Shown: positions 55,662 through 63,116 of the stretch, in pieces
Layout of the letters: every line of letters begins with the position of its first letter
Position numbering within the stretch: the stretch's first letter is position 1
Assembly (NCBI GenBank): GCA_030041375.1
Contig: JASHOA010000059.1
Location: forward strand, 1 to 64,000
DNA from: Acetobacteraceae bacterium
GTDB taxonomy: Bacteria > Pseudomonadota > Alphaproteobacteria > Acetobacterales > Acetobacteraceae
DNA: 64,000 bases
Direction: 5' to 3'
The notes under the pieces: generated by a model
What the model saw: only the letters and a program-made list of their open reading frames with translations
Told to the model about the DNA's origin: nothing
Database searches by the model: none
Position numbers and translations under genes: made by a program

Positions 55662-56756
55662 TCACGCCGCCGGCAGGTTGACCGAGAGCGATCCCGGACA
55701 AGTCGTGCCGTGCAGCGCCGCGTCCACGCAGAATTCGACCATCGCGTTCGCCCCGCTGTCGGTGAAATCATCGAAGAAGCTGTCGGGCAGATCGGGGAAC
55801 ACCGTCTCGCCCACCTTCACCGTCTCGTCCGTCACGTACGGGAATGGCAGAGTGATGTCGCGGCGCGGATATTCCTTGTGCAGGATGCGCCGCGCCAGTT
55901 CCAGGGCGATCACCGACAGGAAGGGGGGCTGGCCGATCGAGATGCCGCGCACCTTCTGGCCCATGTATCCGACCATGAACTTGCGGAAACCGTTCTCCGC
56001 CTCTCCCGCGGTCGGCGGCAGCGGAATGCGCCCGGCACTGATGAAGGCTTTCAGCACTCCGTCGGTGCCGCCCTGGCACCAGATCCCGTCGACTTTCGGC
56101 AACGACGGCAGGATCGTCGCCGTGTTGCGCTCCGCCGCCGAGGAGTCCCACATCCCCGTATAGCGGTTCACCACCTTGATGCCCGGGTGTTTCGCCCATA
56201 CGCTGTCCGCACCCCGGTTACGGTCCCCGTCGGCCTGGGTGCCGGCCACGCCGGTGCACATGATCACGTTGCCTTTCCCGCCGAGCGCGTTGGCCAACCA
56301 CTCCGCGGCCCGGACCCCCCACTGGAACTGATCGGCGTTCACCTTCAGGGCCGACGGCGCGGTCACGACATTGTCGAACGACACCACCAGTATGCCGCGC
56401 CCGCTCGCCTGGGAAATGATGCCGTTGAGCGCGGTCGGCGATGCGGCATCGATCAGGATGGCATCGACCCGTCGCGCAATTAGGTTGGAAAGCTGCTGCG
56501 ACTGTGTCGAGACATCGTTGCCCGAGTTGAACCAGCTTCCGTCCACCTGCGACTTGAACGGCTCCATCGCCAGCGCCGCGCGATAGACGTTCTCCATCTC
56601 GATCCGCCACTTGTTGCCGATATACGAGTTGGAGAGCGCGATCGAGAGCTTCTTCGCCTCCGCCGCCCCGGCGCTGCCAGGCACACCCGCCACGGCTCCG
56701 AGAAGACCGCCGCCGGTGGCAGCCAGCAGCGCTCGGCGCGACAGAGATGGGGACAT
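55662..56756 (-). CDS. periplasmic sugar-binding protein, Tat-type signal
   Basis: 364 aa from ATG at 56754-56756 with GAGGAGGAAAC upstream. Tat-like signal SLSRRALLAATGGG. The family 2 binding fold is shown by LSIALSNSYIGNKWRIEM, LIARRVDAILIDAASPTALN, GILVVSFDNVV and WCQGGTDGVLKAFISAG. Together with the hydroxyacid dehydrogenase 20 bp downstream it could feed a second substrate into the RbsAC-type importer of the cluster, since it has no own permease or ATPase nearby. Confidence 0.85.
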   Translation of the reverse strand: MSPSLSRRALLAATGGGLLGAVAGVPGSAGAAEAKKLSIALSNSYIGNKWRIEMENVYRAALAMEPFKSQVDGSWFNSGNDVSTQSQQLSNLIARRVDAILIDAASPTALNGIISQASGRGILVVSFDNVVTAPSALKVNADQFQWGVRAAEWLANALGGKGNVIMCTGVAGTQADGDRNRGADSVWAKHPGIKVVNRYTGMWDSSAAERNTATILPSLPKVDGIWCQGGTDGVLKAFISAGRIPLPPTAGEAENGFRKFMVGYMGQKVRGISIGQPPFLSVIALELARRILHKEYPRRDITLPFPYVTDETVKVGETVFPDLPDSFFDDFTDSGANAMVEFCVDAALHGTTCPGSLSVNLPAA

Positions 56757-56885
56757 TGTTTCCTCCTCGTACTGACCCCGAACGGCGACGGACTCGCACG
56801 CACCCGATGGGGAGAACGTCGCAGTCAGGCAAGCGGACTCGCGATCCCTGACGAATACCATGGCGTCCGCATCGCGGACAGCCTG

Positions 56886-57632
56886 TTACCGGGCGCGGCG
56901 CCGGTCCGGCGGGGATCGAACCTGGCCGCTTCGCCGAGACAGGCGGGCTTTGCACCGGCGCCAGAGTACCGGCAACAGCGAGAGCAGTGCCAACCCGAGC
57001 AACGGGCCCAGCACGCGCGGGGAGAAGATAAGGGAGGCATCCGGCATCCGCCCGGCCGCCAGCAGGGCCGAAAGCCCCGCCCCGATCGAAGCGAAGACGA
57101 AAGTGGCCGGAAGAATGCCGAGGATGGTCGCTGCCGCATACGGGGCAAGCCGCATGCCGAGCAGTGCTGGGGCAAGATTGACCAGCCAGAACGGAAAGGC
57201 CGGGATCAGGCGCAGCGCCAGGAGATAGCTCAATCCATCGCGCTCGATCCCGGGGCGAAGCCGCTCGGCGAGCGGGCCGGCATAACGCAGCACCAGCGGC
57301 CGGAGCGCGCTCTTTGCGATCAGGAAGAGGGCGATGGCACCGAGGCTCGCACCCAGCACGGCCAGACTTCCGCCGAGCGCAGTCCCGAACAGCAACCCGC
57401 CCGCCGCGGTCAGCACCGCGCCGCCGGGCACCGAGACGGCAACGGCAACGGCGTAGACGACGACGTAAATGGCGGGGGCGGCAAGCGGATGGCGCGCGAC
57501 CAAGCGCAACAGCTCCGCCTGGCCGCGCGCCAGCGCCGGAAAGGAGAGCAAGCCCGTGAGCCCGAGCCGCCAGGCGATGAGGAGGGCGACCACCAGCAGC
57601 AGGAGCGGCGAGAGGCGGAGAAATCGTGACAT
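56886..57632 (-). CDS. TVP38/TMEM64-family membrane protein
   Basis: 248 aa from ATG at 57630-57632; the longer frame to 57698 adds a hydrophilic stretch. About five membrane helices; the family motif PGGAVLTAAGGLLFGTALGGSLAVLGASLGA is split over the central helices, with SFPALARGQAELL and LRLIPAFPFWLVNLAP. DedA/SNARE-associated relatives take part in lipid scrambling or membrane homeostasis. Monocistronic, divergent from the rpmH operon. Confidence 0.87.
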   Translation of the reverse strand: MSRFLRLSPLLLLVVALLIAWRLGLTGLLSFPALARGQAELLRLVARHPLAAPAIYVVVYAVAVAVSVPGGAVLTAAGGLLFGTALGGSLAVLGASLGAIALFLIAKSALRPLVLRYAGPLAERLRPGIERDGLSYLLALRLIPAFPFWLVNLAPALLGMRLAPYAAATILGILPATFVFASIGAGLSALLAAGRMPDASLIFSPRVLGPLLGLALLSLLPVLWRRCKARLSRRSGQVRSPPDRRRAR

Positions 57633-57711
57633 CGGCAGATTCGCGATATGGCTATGCGGATCTCGATACGCTGGATCGGGCGCCCCGGCTCCGTTCACTG
57701 CCGGGGCGTGA

Positions 57712-57741
57712 TTGACGGCGCCCGCCCCCCACCCCTAATAA
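57712..57741 (+). promoter_or_regulatory. sigma70-type promoter of the rpmH operon
   Basis: TTGACG (57712-57717), 18-nt spacer, TAATAA (57736-57741), about 80 bp before rpmH. Near-consensus boxes in the expected place for a highly expressed ribosomal protein operon. Confidence 0.65.
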
Positions 57742-57820
57742 GCCGCGGCCCAAAGGGGAGCGCAGCGGTCGTTCCCCCCGCCGTTGGGTAGCGGGCCAGC
57801 ATGGCAATCGGAGACGACCC

Positions 57821-57955
57821 GTGAAGCGCACTTATCAACCCTCCAAGCTCGTCCGCAAGCGCCGGCACGGATTTCGCGCCCGCATGGCCACCAAGGCAGG
57901 CCGCCGGGTCCTGGCCAACCGCCGCGCCAAGGGCCGCAAGCGCCTCTCCGCCTGA
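57821..57955 (+). CDS. rpmH: 50S ribosomal protein L34
   Basis: 44 aa from a GTG at 57821 with GGAG upstream. The [18 protein letters not shown] start and [20 protein letters not shown] are nearly universal for L34. Basic throughout; binds 23S rRNA domain I/III. Heads the usual rpmH-rnpA-yidD-yidC order, five bases before rnpA. Confidence 0.97.
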   Translation: MKRTYQPSKLVRKRRHGFRARMATKAGRRVLANRRAKGRKRLSA

Positions 57956-57960
57956 ATCCG

Positions 57961-58317
57961 GTGCCTCGCTTGCCTCTTCGCCTGCAATGCCGCGAGCAGT
58001 TCCTGGCCGTGGCGCGTGCCGGGCGCAGGCTCTCGTCGGAGGGCTTTGCGCTGCAGGCACTGGCCCGCGAGGATGGCGGGCCGGTGCGGGTCGGCTTCAC
58101 CGCGACCCGCAAGCTTGGCAACGCGGTCGTGCGCAACCGTACCCGCCGGCGGCTGCGGGAGGCAACACGGCTGGTTCTCGCCGAGCGGCCGCTCATCGGC
58201 TTCGATCTGGTGCTGATCGGCCGCCCTGCGGCACGCACCCTTCCGTTTGTCCGGCTGCGCGCGGACTTCGCTCAGGCGCTCGATCGCCTGGCAGAGCCGG
58301 AGAGGCTGATCAGATGA
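57961..58317 (+). CDS. rnpA: ribonuclease P protein component
   Basis: 118 aa from a GTG at 57961. The RNR motif is in [15 protein letters not shown] and the [11 protein letters not shown] strand precedes it. It assists the RNase P RNA in maturing tRNA 5' ends. Its stop overlaps the yidD start (ATGA). Confidence 0.94.
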   Translation: MPRLPLRLQCREQFLAVARAGRRLSSEGFALQALAREDGGPVRVGFTATRKLGNAVVRNRTRRRLREATRLVLAERPLIGFDLVLIGRPAARTLPFVRLRADFAQALDRLAEPERLIR

Positions 58318-58568
58318 GCCCCGCGGCACGCGCACTCAGCGCACCGATCTTTGCTTATCAATGGACGATCCGGCCGCTGCTCGGCCCGGCCTGCCGGTTC
58401 TGCCCGAACTGCAGCGATTATGCGCTGGAGGCACTGGCACGGCACGGGGCGGCCCGCGGCGGCCTGCTCGCGGCCCGGCGCATCCTGCGTTGCAACCCCT
58501 GGAATCCCGGCGGTCTCGATCCGGTGCCGCCGCCCGACCCGGCCCGGAAAGGCGCCCGCCAAGGCTGA
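58314..58568 (+). CDS. yidD: membrane protein insertion efficiency factor
   Basis: 84 aa. [23 protein letters not shown] with the conserved Cys and Tyr residues, and [18 protein letters not shown], are typical of YidD. Peripheral inner-membrane protein that aids YidC-dependent insertion. Overlaps rnpA by 4 bp and yidC by one base. Confidence 0.95.
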   Translation: MSPAARALSAPIFAYQWTIRPLLGPACRFCPNCSDYALEALARHGAARGGLLAARRILRCNPWNPGGLDPVPPPDPARKGARQG

Positions 58569-60322
58569 TGGACCAGACCCGCTTGTTCGTCGCGATCGCG
58601 GTCTCGATCGCGATCCTCATCGTCTTCCAGTTGCTGCTGCCGCATTCGCCGCCGCCGCATCCTGCGCAGCCGGCCCATGAGGCCACCACCATCGTTACGC
58701 CGAGCAGGCCCGCGCCGTCGCCCGCCGCACCTTCCGGGCCGCTCGCCGCCGCCGGACCGGCGAAGAACGCACCGCGGCTGGATATCTTTGCCCCGGCGGT
58801 CAAAGGCAGCATCGATCTCGACGGCGCGCGGCTCGATGAAGTCGTGCTGCGCGACTACCACGTGACGGTTGCCAGGAATTCCCCGAACGTCGCCGTGCTC
58901 GGCGCCGCGAACGGGCCGCGTCCCTACTATGTGCAGTTCGGCTGGGCTGCCGGCCCCGGCGAACAAGTGAAGGTCCCCGACGACAACACGCTCTGGAAAG
59001 CCTCTCCCGGTTCGCTCTCACCGGATCATCCGGTCACGCTCTCATGGGACAACGGCGAGGGCGAGGTGTTTCGTCTCGTGCTCGGGGTGGACGACCGTTA
59101 CATGTTCCATGTCACGCAGGAGGTCACGAATCGCTCCGCCACCCCCGTTGAGCTTTATCCCTGGGCGCGGATCCGGCGCGGCTATACGCCGCCGACGGAA
59201 GGCTCCTATCTGATCAACGAGGGGCCGCTCGGGGTCTTGAACGGCACGCTGCACCAATTCGGCTACGCGGCAACGCGCAACCGCGCGAAAGATCAACCGG
59301 GCGGCATCGCCTTCCACTCCGAGGGCGACGGCGGCTGGGCTGGCATCACCGACAAATACTGGCTGGTCGCGCTGATCCCGGACCAGCACGCGAAAGCGAT
59401 CGCCAGCATCCGCTACCTCCAGCAGGATGGGCAGAATCACTATCAGGTGGACTTCATCGCCGCCGCGCCGGAGAAGATCGCGCCGGGCGGCAGCGCCAGC
59501 ACGGCCGGGCACCTCTTCGTCGGCGCCAAGGTGCTGAACCTGCTCCGTTCCTATCAGCGGGAACTCGGCATTCCCTATTTCGAGAAGGCGGTCGATTTCG
59601 GCATTCTCTACATCATCACGCGGCCGACATTCTACGCGCTCGACTGGCTGAACGCGCTGCTCGGCAATTTCGGCCTGGCGATCATGGCCTTCACCGTGTG
59701 CCTGCGCGCCGCGTTCTTTCCGCTTGCCAACAAGTCCTACAAGTCGATGAGCCGGATGCGCCTTTTGCAGCCGAAGATGCAGGCCATCAAGGAGCAGTTC
59801 AAGGACGACCCGCAGCGCCAGCAGAAGGAGATGATGGCGCTCTACAAGACCGAGGGTGTGAACCCGGCATCCGGCTGCCTGCCGATGCTGATCCAGGTGC
59901 CCGTGTTCTGGGCGCTCTACAAGGTGCTGTTCGTCACCATCGAGATGCGGCACGCACCGTTCTTCGGCTGGATCCGTGATCTCTCGGCGCAGGACCCGAC
60001 CAACGTCTTCAACCTGTTCGGTCTCATTCCGTTCGACCCGACCACGATCTCTCCGATGCTGCAGATCGGCGCCTGGCCGCTGGTGATGGGTGTGACGATG
60101 TTTCTCCAGCAGCGCCTCAACCCGTCCCCGCCCGATCCGGTGCAGGCTCGTATTTTCCTCCTGATGCCGGTCGTCTTTACGGTGATGCTGGCGCATTTCC
60201 CGGTCGGACTCGTGGTTTATTACAGTTGGAACAATCTCCTTTCCGTCAGCCAGCAATGGTTGATCATGCGCCGCGCGAGCGTCGGCAAGCCGAAGCTGGC
60301 GCGGTCCTCCAGCCAGACCTGA
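58568..60322 (+). CDS. yidC: membrane protein insertase YidC
   Basis: 584 aa. N-terminal helix (LFVAIAVSIAILIVFQLLL), a Pro/Ala-rich linker, large periplasmic beta domain (~residues 75-340) and the conserved five-helix core with KSYKSMSRMRLLQPKMQAIKE, GVNPASGCLPMLIQVPVFWALYKVL and VVYYSWNNLLSVSQQWLIM. It inserts and folds inner-membrane proteins with or without SecYEG. The start ATG overlaps the yidD stop (TGATG). Confidence 0.97.
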   Translation: MDQTRLFVAIAVSIAILIVFQLLLPHSPPPHPAQPAHEATTIVTPSRPAPSPAAPSGPLAAAGPAKNAPRLDIFAPAVKGSIDLDGARLDEVVLRDYHVTVARNSPNVAVLGAANGPRPYYVQFGWAAGPGEQVKVPDDNTLWKASPGSLSPDHPVTLSWDNGEGEVFRLVLGVDDRYMFHVTQEVTNRSATPVELYPWARIRRGYTPPTEGSYLINEGPLGVLNGTLHQFGYAATRNRAKDQPGGIAFHSEGDGGWAGITDKYWLVALIPDQHAKAIASIRYLQQDGQNHYQVDFIAAAPEKIAPGGSASTAGHLFVGAKVLNLLRSYQRELGIPYFEKAVDFGILYIITRPTFYALDWLNALLGNFGLAIMAFTVCLRAAFFPLANKSYKSMSRMRLLQPKMQAIKEQFKDDPQRQQKEMMALYKTEGVNPASGCLPMLIQVPVFWALYKVLFVTIEMRHAPFFGWIRDLSAQDPTNVFNLFGLIPFDPTTISPMLQIGAWPLVMGVTMFLQQRLNPSPPDPVQARIFLLMPVVFTVMLAHFPVGLVVYYSWNNLLSVSQQWLIMRRASVGKPKLARSSSQT

Positions 60323-60957
60323 GCGAAGAGGACGCCGGGCAGAGCGCGCTCGCCGCCGGGCGGCGCCTGTTCGCCGGAGAGTGCCGTTTCGTTGCGGCGG
60401 CAGATCAGCCGGCCCGCATCCCGCCTCCCTCCGCCCCCGAAGTCGCCTTCGCCGGGCGCTCGAATGTCGGCAAATCATCGCTCCTCAACGCGCTCACCGG
60501 CCGTGCCTCACTCGCGCGCGTCTCACGCACGCCAGGCCGGACTCGCGCGTTGATCTTTTTCAACCTCGCAGAGCGGCTGATGCTGGTCGATATGCCGGGC
60601 TACGGCTATGCCAAGGCGGCGAAGACGCTCGCACGTGAATGGCAAGGCCTGATGCTTGCCTATCTCAGCGGCCGGCCCAACCTGCAACGGGTGCTGCTGC
60701 TGATCGATGCTCGCCATCCGCCAACGGAGGCCGATCAGAGCATGATGACGCTGCTCGACGATTCAGCGGTCGCGTTCCAGATCGTGCTCACGAAGTCCGA
60801 CGCGCTCTCCGTGGCGGAACTCGCTCTGCGCTCGGCCGCAGCGGAACTGCTCGCCCGCGCCCACCCGGCTGCCCATCCCAAGGTCATCGCAAGCTCGAGC
60901 CGGGAGGGCCATGGCATCGCCGAACTCAGGGCCGAACTCGCGCTGCTCGCGGCTTGA
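60256..60957 (+). CDS. engB: ribosome biogenesis GTP-binding protein EngB (YihA/YsxC)
   Basis: GTPase core: G1 FAGRSNVGKSSLLNAL, G2 SRTPGRTRAL, G3 LVDMPGYGYAKA, G4 LTKSDALS and G5 SSSREGHG, all intact. The protein is needed for 50S assembly. The start is uncertain: the homologous part begins after the yidC stop (about 60320), but the only in-frame ATG codons there are at 60226 and 60256, both inside yidC; a CTG at 60318 would avoid overlap. The coordinate given uses 60256. Confidence 0.92.
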   Translation: MVDHAPRERRQAEAGAVLQPDLSEEDAGQSALAAGRRLFAGECRFVAAADQPARIPPPSAPEVAFAGRSNVGKSSLLNALTGRASLARVSRTPGRTRALIFFNLAERLMLVDMPGYGYAKAAKTLAREWQGLMLAYLSGRPNLQRVLLLIDARHPPTEADQSMMTLLDDSAVAFQIVLTKSDALSVAELALRSAAAELLARAHPAAHPKVIASSSREGHGIAELRAELALLAA

Positions 60958-61021
60958 CCCGGCCGGCAAGGGGCCTTACCGGCCGCACGGCAATCTCATC
61001 GCGAGCGCTCGAGGGGCAATC

Positions 61022-61924
61022 ATGGCAGTGACGATTGAACCGCCGGCAGGTGCTGCGGAACAGGCGCGAATCCTCGCCCATGCGCTGCCTTTTCTCCGCC
61101 GCTACGCCGGCAGCACCGTGGTCGTCAAATATGGCGGGCATGCGATGGGAGAGGAACGGCTGGCGGCGGAGTTCGGCCGCGATATCGCCGCCCTCAAACA
61201 GGTCGGCGTGAAGCCGATCGTCGTGCATGGCGGAGGGCCGCAGATCAGCGCCATGCTGAAACGCCTTGCCATACCCTCGACCTTCGTGGATGGCCTCAGG
61301 GTCACCGATGCCAGGATGGTCGAGGTGGTTGAAATGGTGCTTGCCGGCACCGTCAACAAACAGGTCGCCGGCCTGATCACCCGGGCCGGTGCGCTCGCGG
61401 TCGGCATTTCCGGCAAGGATGGCGGGATGATCGGCGCGCGCAAGCTCCATCGCACGCGCCGCGATCCGGAAAGCAATATCGAGCAGGTGCTCGATCTCGG
61501 CTTCGTCGGCGAGCCAGCCTCGGTCGATGTCCGGGTGATCGACGCCCTGACCGGGGCCGGGCTGGTGCCCGTGATCGCCCCGGTCGGAATGGATGCAGAG
61601 GGACAGACCTACAACATCAATGCCGACACGGTCGCAGGCGCCCTCGCCGGGGCGCTGCGAGCCGATCGCTTCCTCCTCCTCACCGACGTCGCCGGCGTGC
61701 TGGACAGGGCGGGCCGACTGGTTCCGGAGATGACCGTCGCCGAAGCCGAGAGGGGCATCGCCTCGGGCGCCATCACCGGGGGCATGCTGCCGAAGATCGA
61801 GACCTGCATCAGAGCGGTGAAGGCCGGCGTGAAGGCGGTCACGATCATGGACGGAAGGGTGCCGCACGCATGCCTGCTCGAGCTTTTCACCGAGGGCGGC
61901 GTCGGCACCATCATCCGCCCGTAA
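61022..61924 (+). CDS. argB: acetylglutamate kinase
   Basis: 300 aa from ATG at 61022. VVVKYGGHAM, IVVHGGGPQISAMLKRL, TVNKQVAGLI, INADTVAGALA and GGMLPKIETCI are diagnostic ArgB/amino-acid kinase motifs. It phosphorylates N-acetyl-L-glutamate, the controlled step of arginine synthesis. It ends overlapping the convergent pstA remnant by 14 bp. The engB-argB neighbourhood is common in alphaproteobacteria. Confidence 0.96.
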   Translation: MAVTIEPPAGAAEQARILAHALPFLRRYAGSTVVVKYGGHAMGEERLAAEFGRDIAALKQVGVKPIVVHGGGPQISAMLKRLAIPSTFVDGLRVTDARMVEVVEMVLAGTVNKQVAGLITRAGALAVGISGKDGGMIGARKLHRTRRDPESNIEQVLDLGFVGEPASVDVRVIDALTGAGLVPVIAPVGMDAEGQTYNINADTVAGALAGALRADRFLLLTDVAGVLDRAGRLVPEMTVAEAERGIASGAITGGMLPKIETCIRAVKAGVKAVTIMDGRVPHACLLELFTEGGVGTIIRP

Positions 61925-62399
61925 CAGTGCCGCGACTGCCGAGCAGCAGCAGGCGCGCGGCAACATTGATCACCAGCACCACCAGGAAGGCCGCGGCAAA
62001 GGCGAGCGCATGCGCGCAGGCAAAGGGCTGGTTGATGAAGCTCCAGATGACGTACGTGAGATAGCCGATCGGCTCGTGCGGCAGCCGCCCGCTCCACACA
62101 TTGTTTGACCAGCCGGCGGTATAGATCAGGGGCACCAGCGCTCCGAACGGGCCGCCACCGAATTCGGAGAGATAGATTCCGGCACCGACCCCGACCGGCA
62201 CACTCGGGATCAGCGCGCCGCCCGAAAGGACAAAGGTGCCGACGATCGCATTGAGCAGGCCACCGCTGATTCCGTTGGTGACAGAAGTGAAGATCGCGGG
62301 CGAAAGCGCGGAGGCTCCGCGCGCGGCCACCAGCCCCGGGATATCCAGGAGCGGTGCAGCAGCCAGGAGAAACGCAACGACCGCCAGCGCCCAGCCCAC
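61911..62399 (-). pseudogene. pstA: phosphate ABC permease PstA with internal deletion
   Basis: 162 aa against ~280 for normal PstA. The N-terminal part (ALAVVAFLLAAAPLL; GISGGLLNAIVGTFVLSGGA; VGVGAGIYLSEFGGG) is joined in frame directly to the C-terminal part (VPLIYTAGWSNNVW; FINQPFACAHALAFAAAFL). Roughly 110 residues are missing, including several helices and the EAA loop that binds PstB, so it cannot form a normal transporter. The frame starts from a GTG, has no good ribosome site and lies in the same frame as arsR, directly after its stop. Overlaps the argB end by 14 bp. Confidence 0.75.
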
Positions 62400-62474
62400 C
62401 CGCCCGCGCGCGACGATAGCGGAGGAGTGGAAACTCAGCCGTGGCCTGGAGGCATTTCCGTATTGCCGCTTCAG

Positions 62475-62855
62475 TCAGGCTGAGCAGCGACCGGAGCAGG
62501 GCGATGCCGCCGGCTGTACCGGATCGCAGAGCGGCGCAGAGCGTGCGTAACCCCGGCCGCAGCAGTTCTCGGTCAGGAACGCGACGAGACCATTCATGAC
62601 GCTGAAATCCGCGGCGTAGATGATCTGGCGGCTCTGCCGCCTTTTGTTGACAAGGCGCGCGTGCAAGAGGGCCTGCAGATGGAAGGTGAGCGACGAGGGC
62701 GGGATCCCGAGACGGTTGGCGATGACCCCGGCGGGAACGCCGGCCGGGCCCGCCTCGACCAGAAGCCGATACGCGGTGAGCCTGGCGTCGTGGGCAAGCG
62801 CGCCCAGCGCACCAACGATGTCATTCGGGGCCATGTGCGCAACTGGTGCCGTCAT
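62475..62855 (-). CDS. arsR: ArsR-family regulator with Cys-rich C-terminus
   Basis: 126 aa from ATG at 62853-62855 with AGGAG upstream. ALAHDARLTAYRLLVEAGP and IANRLGIPPSSLTFHLQALLHARLV form the winged helix. The tail holds adjacent cysteines in LTENCCGRGY and more near the end (APLCDP, SPCSGRC), the likely arsenite-binding site. Arsenite-responsive repression is inferred. It faces pstS across 261 bp and precedes the pstA remnant. Confidence 0.88.
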   Translation of the reverse strand: MTAPVAHMAPNDIVGALGALAHDARLTAYRLLVEAGPAGVPAGVIANRLGIPPSSLTFHLQALLHARLVNKRRQSRQIIYAADFSVMNGLVAFLTENCCGRGYARSAPLCDPVQPAASPCSGRCSA

Positions 62856-63032
62856 ATCGCTCCTGTCCTCCGACTCCCGGCCACAGAAATCATATTTTGA
62901 AGGCACTCGAAAAGGGAAAATGGGCGGCGACCCCCCGATATGCCTCGGGCGTCCGATACTGTCGGGTCGCCGGATCACCCCTCGTGCCACCGTCCCGCTC
63001 TCCAAAGATCTCACGGTCGAGTTTCCTGTGGG

Positions 63033-63054
63033 CGGTCATCGAGACGTCATAAAA
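63033..63054 (+). promoter_or_regulatory. Pho box-like site upstream of pstS
   Basis: Two GTCAT repeats (63035-63039, 63046-63050) lie exactly 11 bp apart and are followed by AAAA, the spacing of a PhoB binding site. TATATG at 63061 can serve as -10. pstS starts 63 bp further on. PhoB activation at low phosphate is inferred. Confidence 0.6.
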
Positions 63055-63116
63055 GTGAAATATATGCGACACGGACGGCGACTAGAACAGGCCCCAACCA
63101 AACAGGGGAGAATCTC

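Noticed and set aside
57780-57830. Chromosome origin near rpmH
   Set aside because: No dnaA gene and no run of DnaA boxes; in alphaproteobacteria the rpmH-yidC block is often away from oriC.
59042-60478. 478-codon open frame on the - strand
   Set aside because: Antisense to yidC and engB; no recognisable domain.
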